From Methanobacteriota archaeon (lineage in GTDB: Archaea > Halobacteriota > Methanosarcinia > Methanosarcinales > Methanosarcinaceae): a DNA stretch of 5,809 nucleotides. Location of the stretch: contig JAUPKV010000131.1 of the NCBI GenBank assembly GCA_030837265.1, positions 1 to 5,809 on the forward strand. The letters run 5' to 3'. Of this stretch, positions 5,469-5,809 are shown piece by piece. The stretch's first letter is position 1, and each line of letters opens with the position of its first letter. The notes under the pieces were generated by a model. It saw only the letters and a program-made list of their open reading frames with translations, made no database searches and had not been told where the DNA came from. The translations under genes were made by a program, and so were the position numbers.

Positions 5469-5809
5469 TCACTTCTGTTTCCTCGCTTTTTCCATCCCAA
5501 CCTTCACCGCTCCGCACCCCCTCGCCACTGCGCTTCCCACACCGCTGTACTCTGCGAACCTGGCCAGAGCCGTGATTCCATTGCAAAAGCCCTCCGGCGC
5601 ATTCCTGGCGAATGTGTACTGGCAGCGGCCAGTGAACCCCTGCTTCATTATCGGCCTTGCGTGCCCCTTGACCTTATCGAAAACCGTGTTGACGACAGCG
5701 CTTCGTGTCTCATAGGCCAGCGGCTTCTCAATCATAAAGCGAGCGATGTCATCACGCTCTATGCTCATCTTCAGCTCTTCCGGAGAGACTGCATTCCATT
5801 TGGAGAGAA
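5469..5809 (-). CDS. cas6: CRISPR crRNA-processing endonuclease Cas6 (C-terminal 113 codons, 5' end outside the window)
   Basis: The frame is open from the window edge (first whole codon at 5807) to TGA at 5471-5469. It reads LSKWNAVSPEELKM and onward, so the internal ATG at 5768 is not the start. Cas6 marks are KQGFTGRCQYTF and, 24 residues later, ARFAEYSGVG running into a glycine-rich loop G-x-G-x5-G-x-G (GVGSAVARGCG). That loop is the signature of the C-terminal RAMP fold, which binds and positions the CRISPR repeat RNA. Cas6 cuts the precursor crRNA within each repeat. Catalytic residues, including the usual N-terminal histidine, are outside the window. Sample stretches are about 62% GC, clearly higher than the downstream cas genes. 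The 375-bp gap and separate promoter candidate suggest it is transcribed apart from cas10d, although read-through is possible. Confidence 0.85.
   Translation of the reverse strand, partial: LSKWNAVSPEELKMSIERDDIARFMIEKPLAYETRSAVVNTVFDKVKGHARPIMKQGFTGRCQYTFARNAPEGFCNGITALARFAEYSGVGSAVARGCGAVKVGMEKARKQK

Noticed and set aside
5428..5715. A plus-strand ORF of 95 codons opposite cas6
   Set aside because: It is the antisense shadow of a well-recognised Cas6 C-terminus and has no ribosome binding site or family-like motif that I can see.
1..5809. A CRISPR array or transposon
   Set aside because: I saw no spaced direct repeats of 25-40 bases, no terminal inverted repeats flanking a transposase, and no transposase or integrase translation.

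Overview
The window carries the interference part of a type I-D CRISPR-Cas locus, and every gene lies on the minus strand. Reading in the direction of transcription (right to left), it holds the 3' end of a cas6 crRNA endonuclease gene (5809 to 5469), a 375-bp gap with an unusually GC-rich segment, then cas10d/csc3 (5093 to 1875), csc2/cas7d (1882 to 848), csc1/cas5d (837 to 61), and the first 21 codons of another gene (64 to 1) that is probably the cas3 helicase. The assignments rest on family-like motifs in the translations: a terminal glycine-rich loop for Cas6, a CxxCxxC cluster and glycine-rich segment for Csc2, a Csc1-type N-terminal strand/helix and RLGK segment for Csc1, and a 1072-residue large subunit with an N-terminal HD-like region for Cas10d. 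No CRISPR array and no cas1, cas2 or cas4 is inside the window.

The four downstream genes form a tight operon. cas10d and csc2 overlap by 8 bp (ATGAGTGA), csc2 and csc1 are 10 bp apart, and csc1 overlaps the next gene by 4 bp (TTGA). Most starts have good Shine-Dalgarno sites, and these move the cas10d start 41 codons and the csc2 start 35 codons downstream of the longest possible reading frames. The most interesting gene is one that ORF callers would hide: an in-frame internal start inside cas10d (ATG at 2318) has a perfect AGGAGG seven bases upstream. It would produce a 147-residue C-terminal product, which is what is expected of the separately translated small subunit Cas11d of type I-D systems.

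The complex would work as follows. Cas6 cuts the precursor crRNA. Csc2 forms the backbone along the crRNA. Csc1 and Cas10d sit at the 5' end, and Cas11d copies fill the belly. Cas10d contributes the HD nuclease and the Cas3-type protein supplies helicase activity. In this Cas10d the apparent HD dyad reads HE, which deserves a check.

Base composition is mosaic. Sample stretches of cas6 are about 62% GC, 5101-5210 is 80% GC, and parts of cas10d fall to about 23% GC (4021-4080). The gap upstream of cas10d holds a TATA-like box (5391-5398, minus strand), several inverted repeats and a G-run cluster that runs into the cas10d ribosome binding site.

The organism is probably an archaeon, possibly a methanogenic euryarchaeon, given type I-D, a TATA-like box and strong Shine-Dalgarno use. 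Type I-D also occurs in cyanobacteria and other bacteria, and no taxonomic marker is present, so this is a weak inference.
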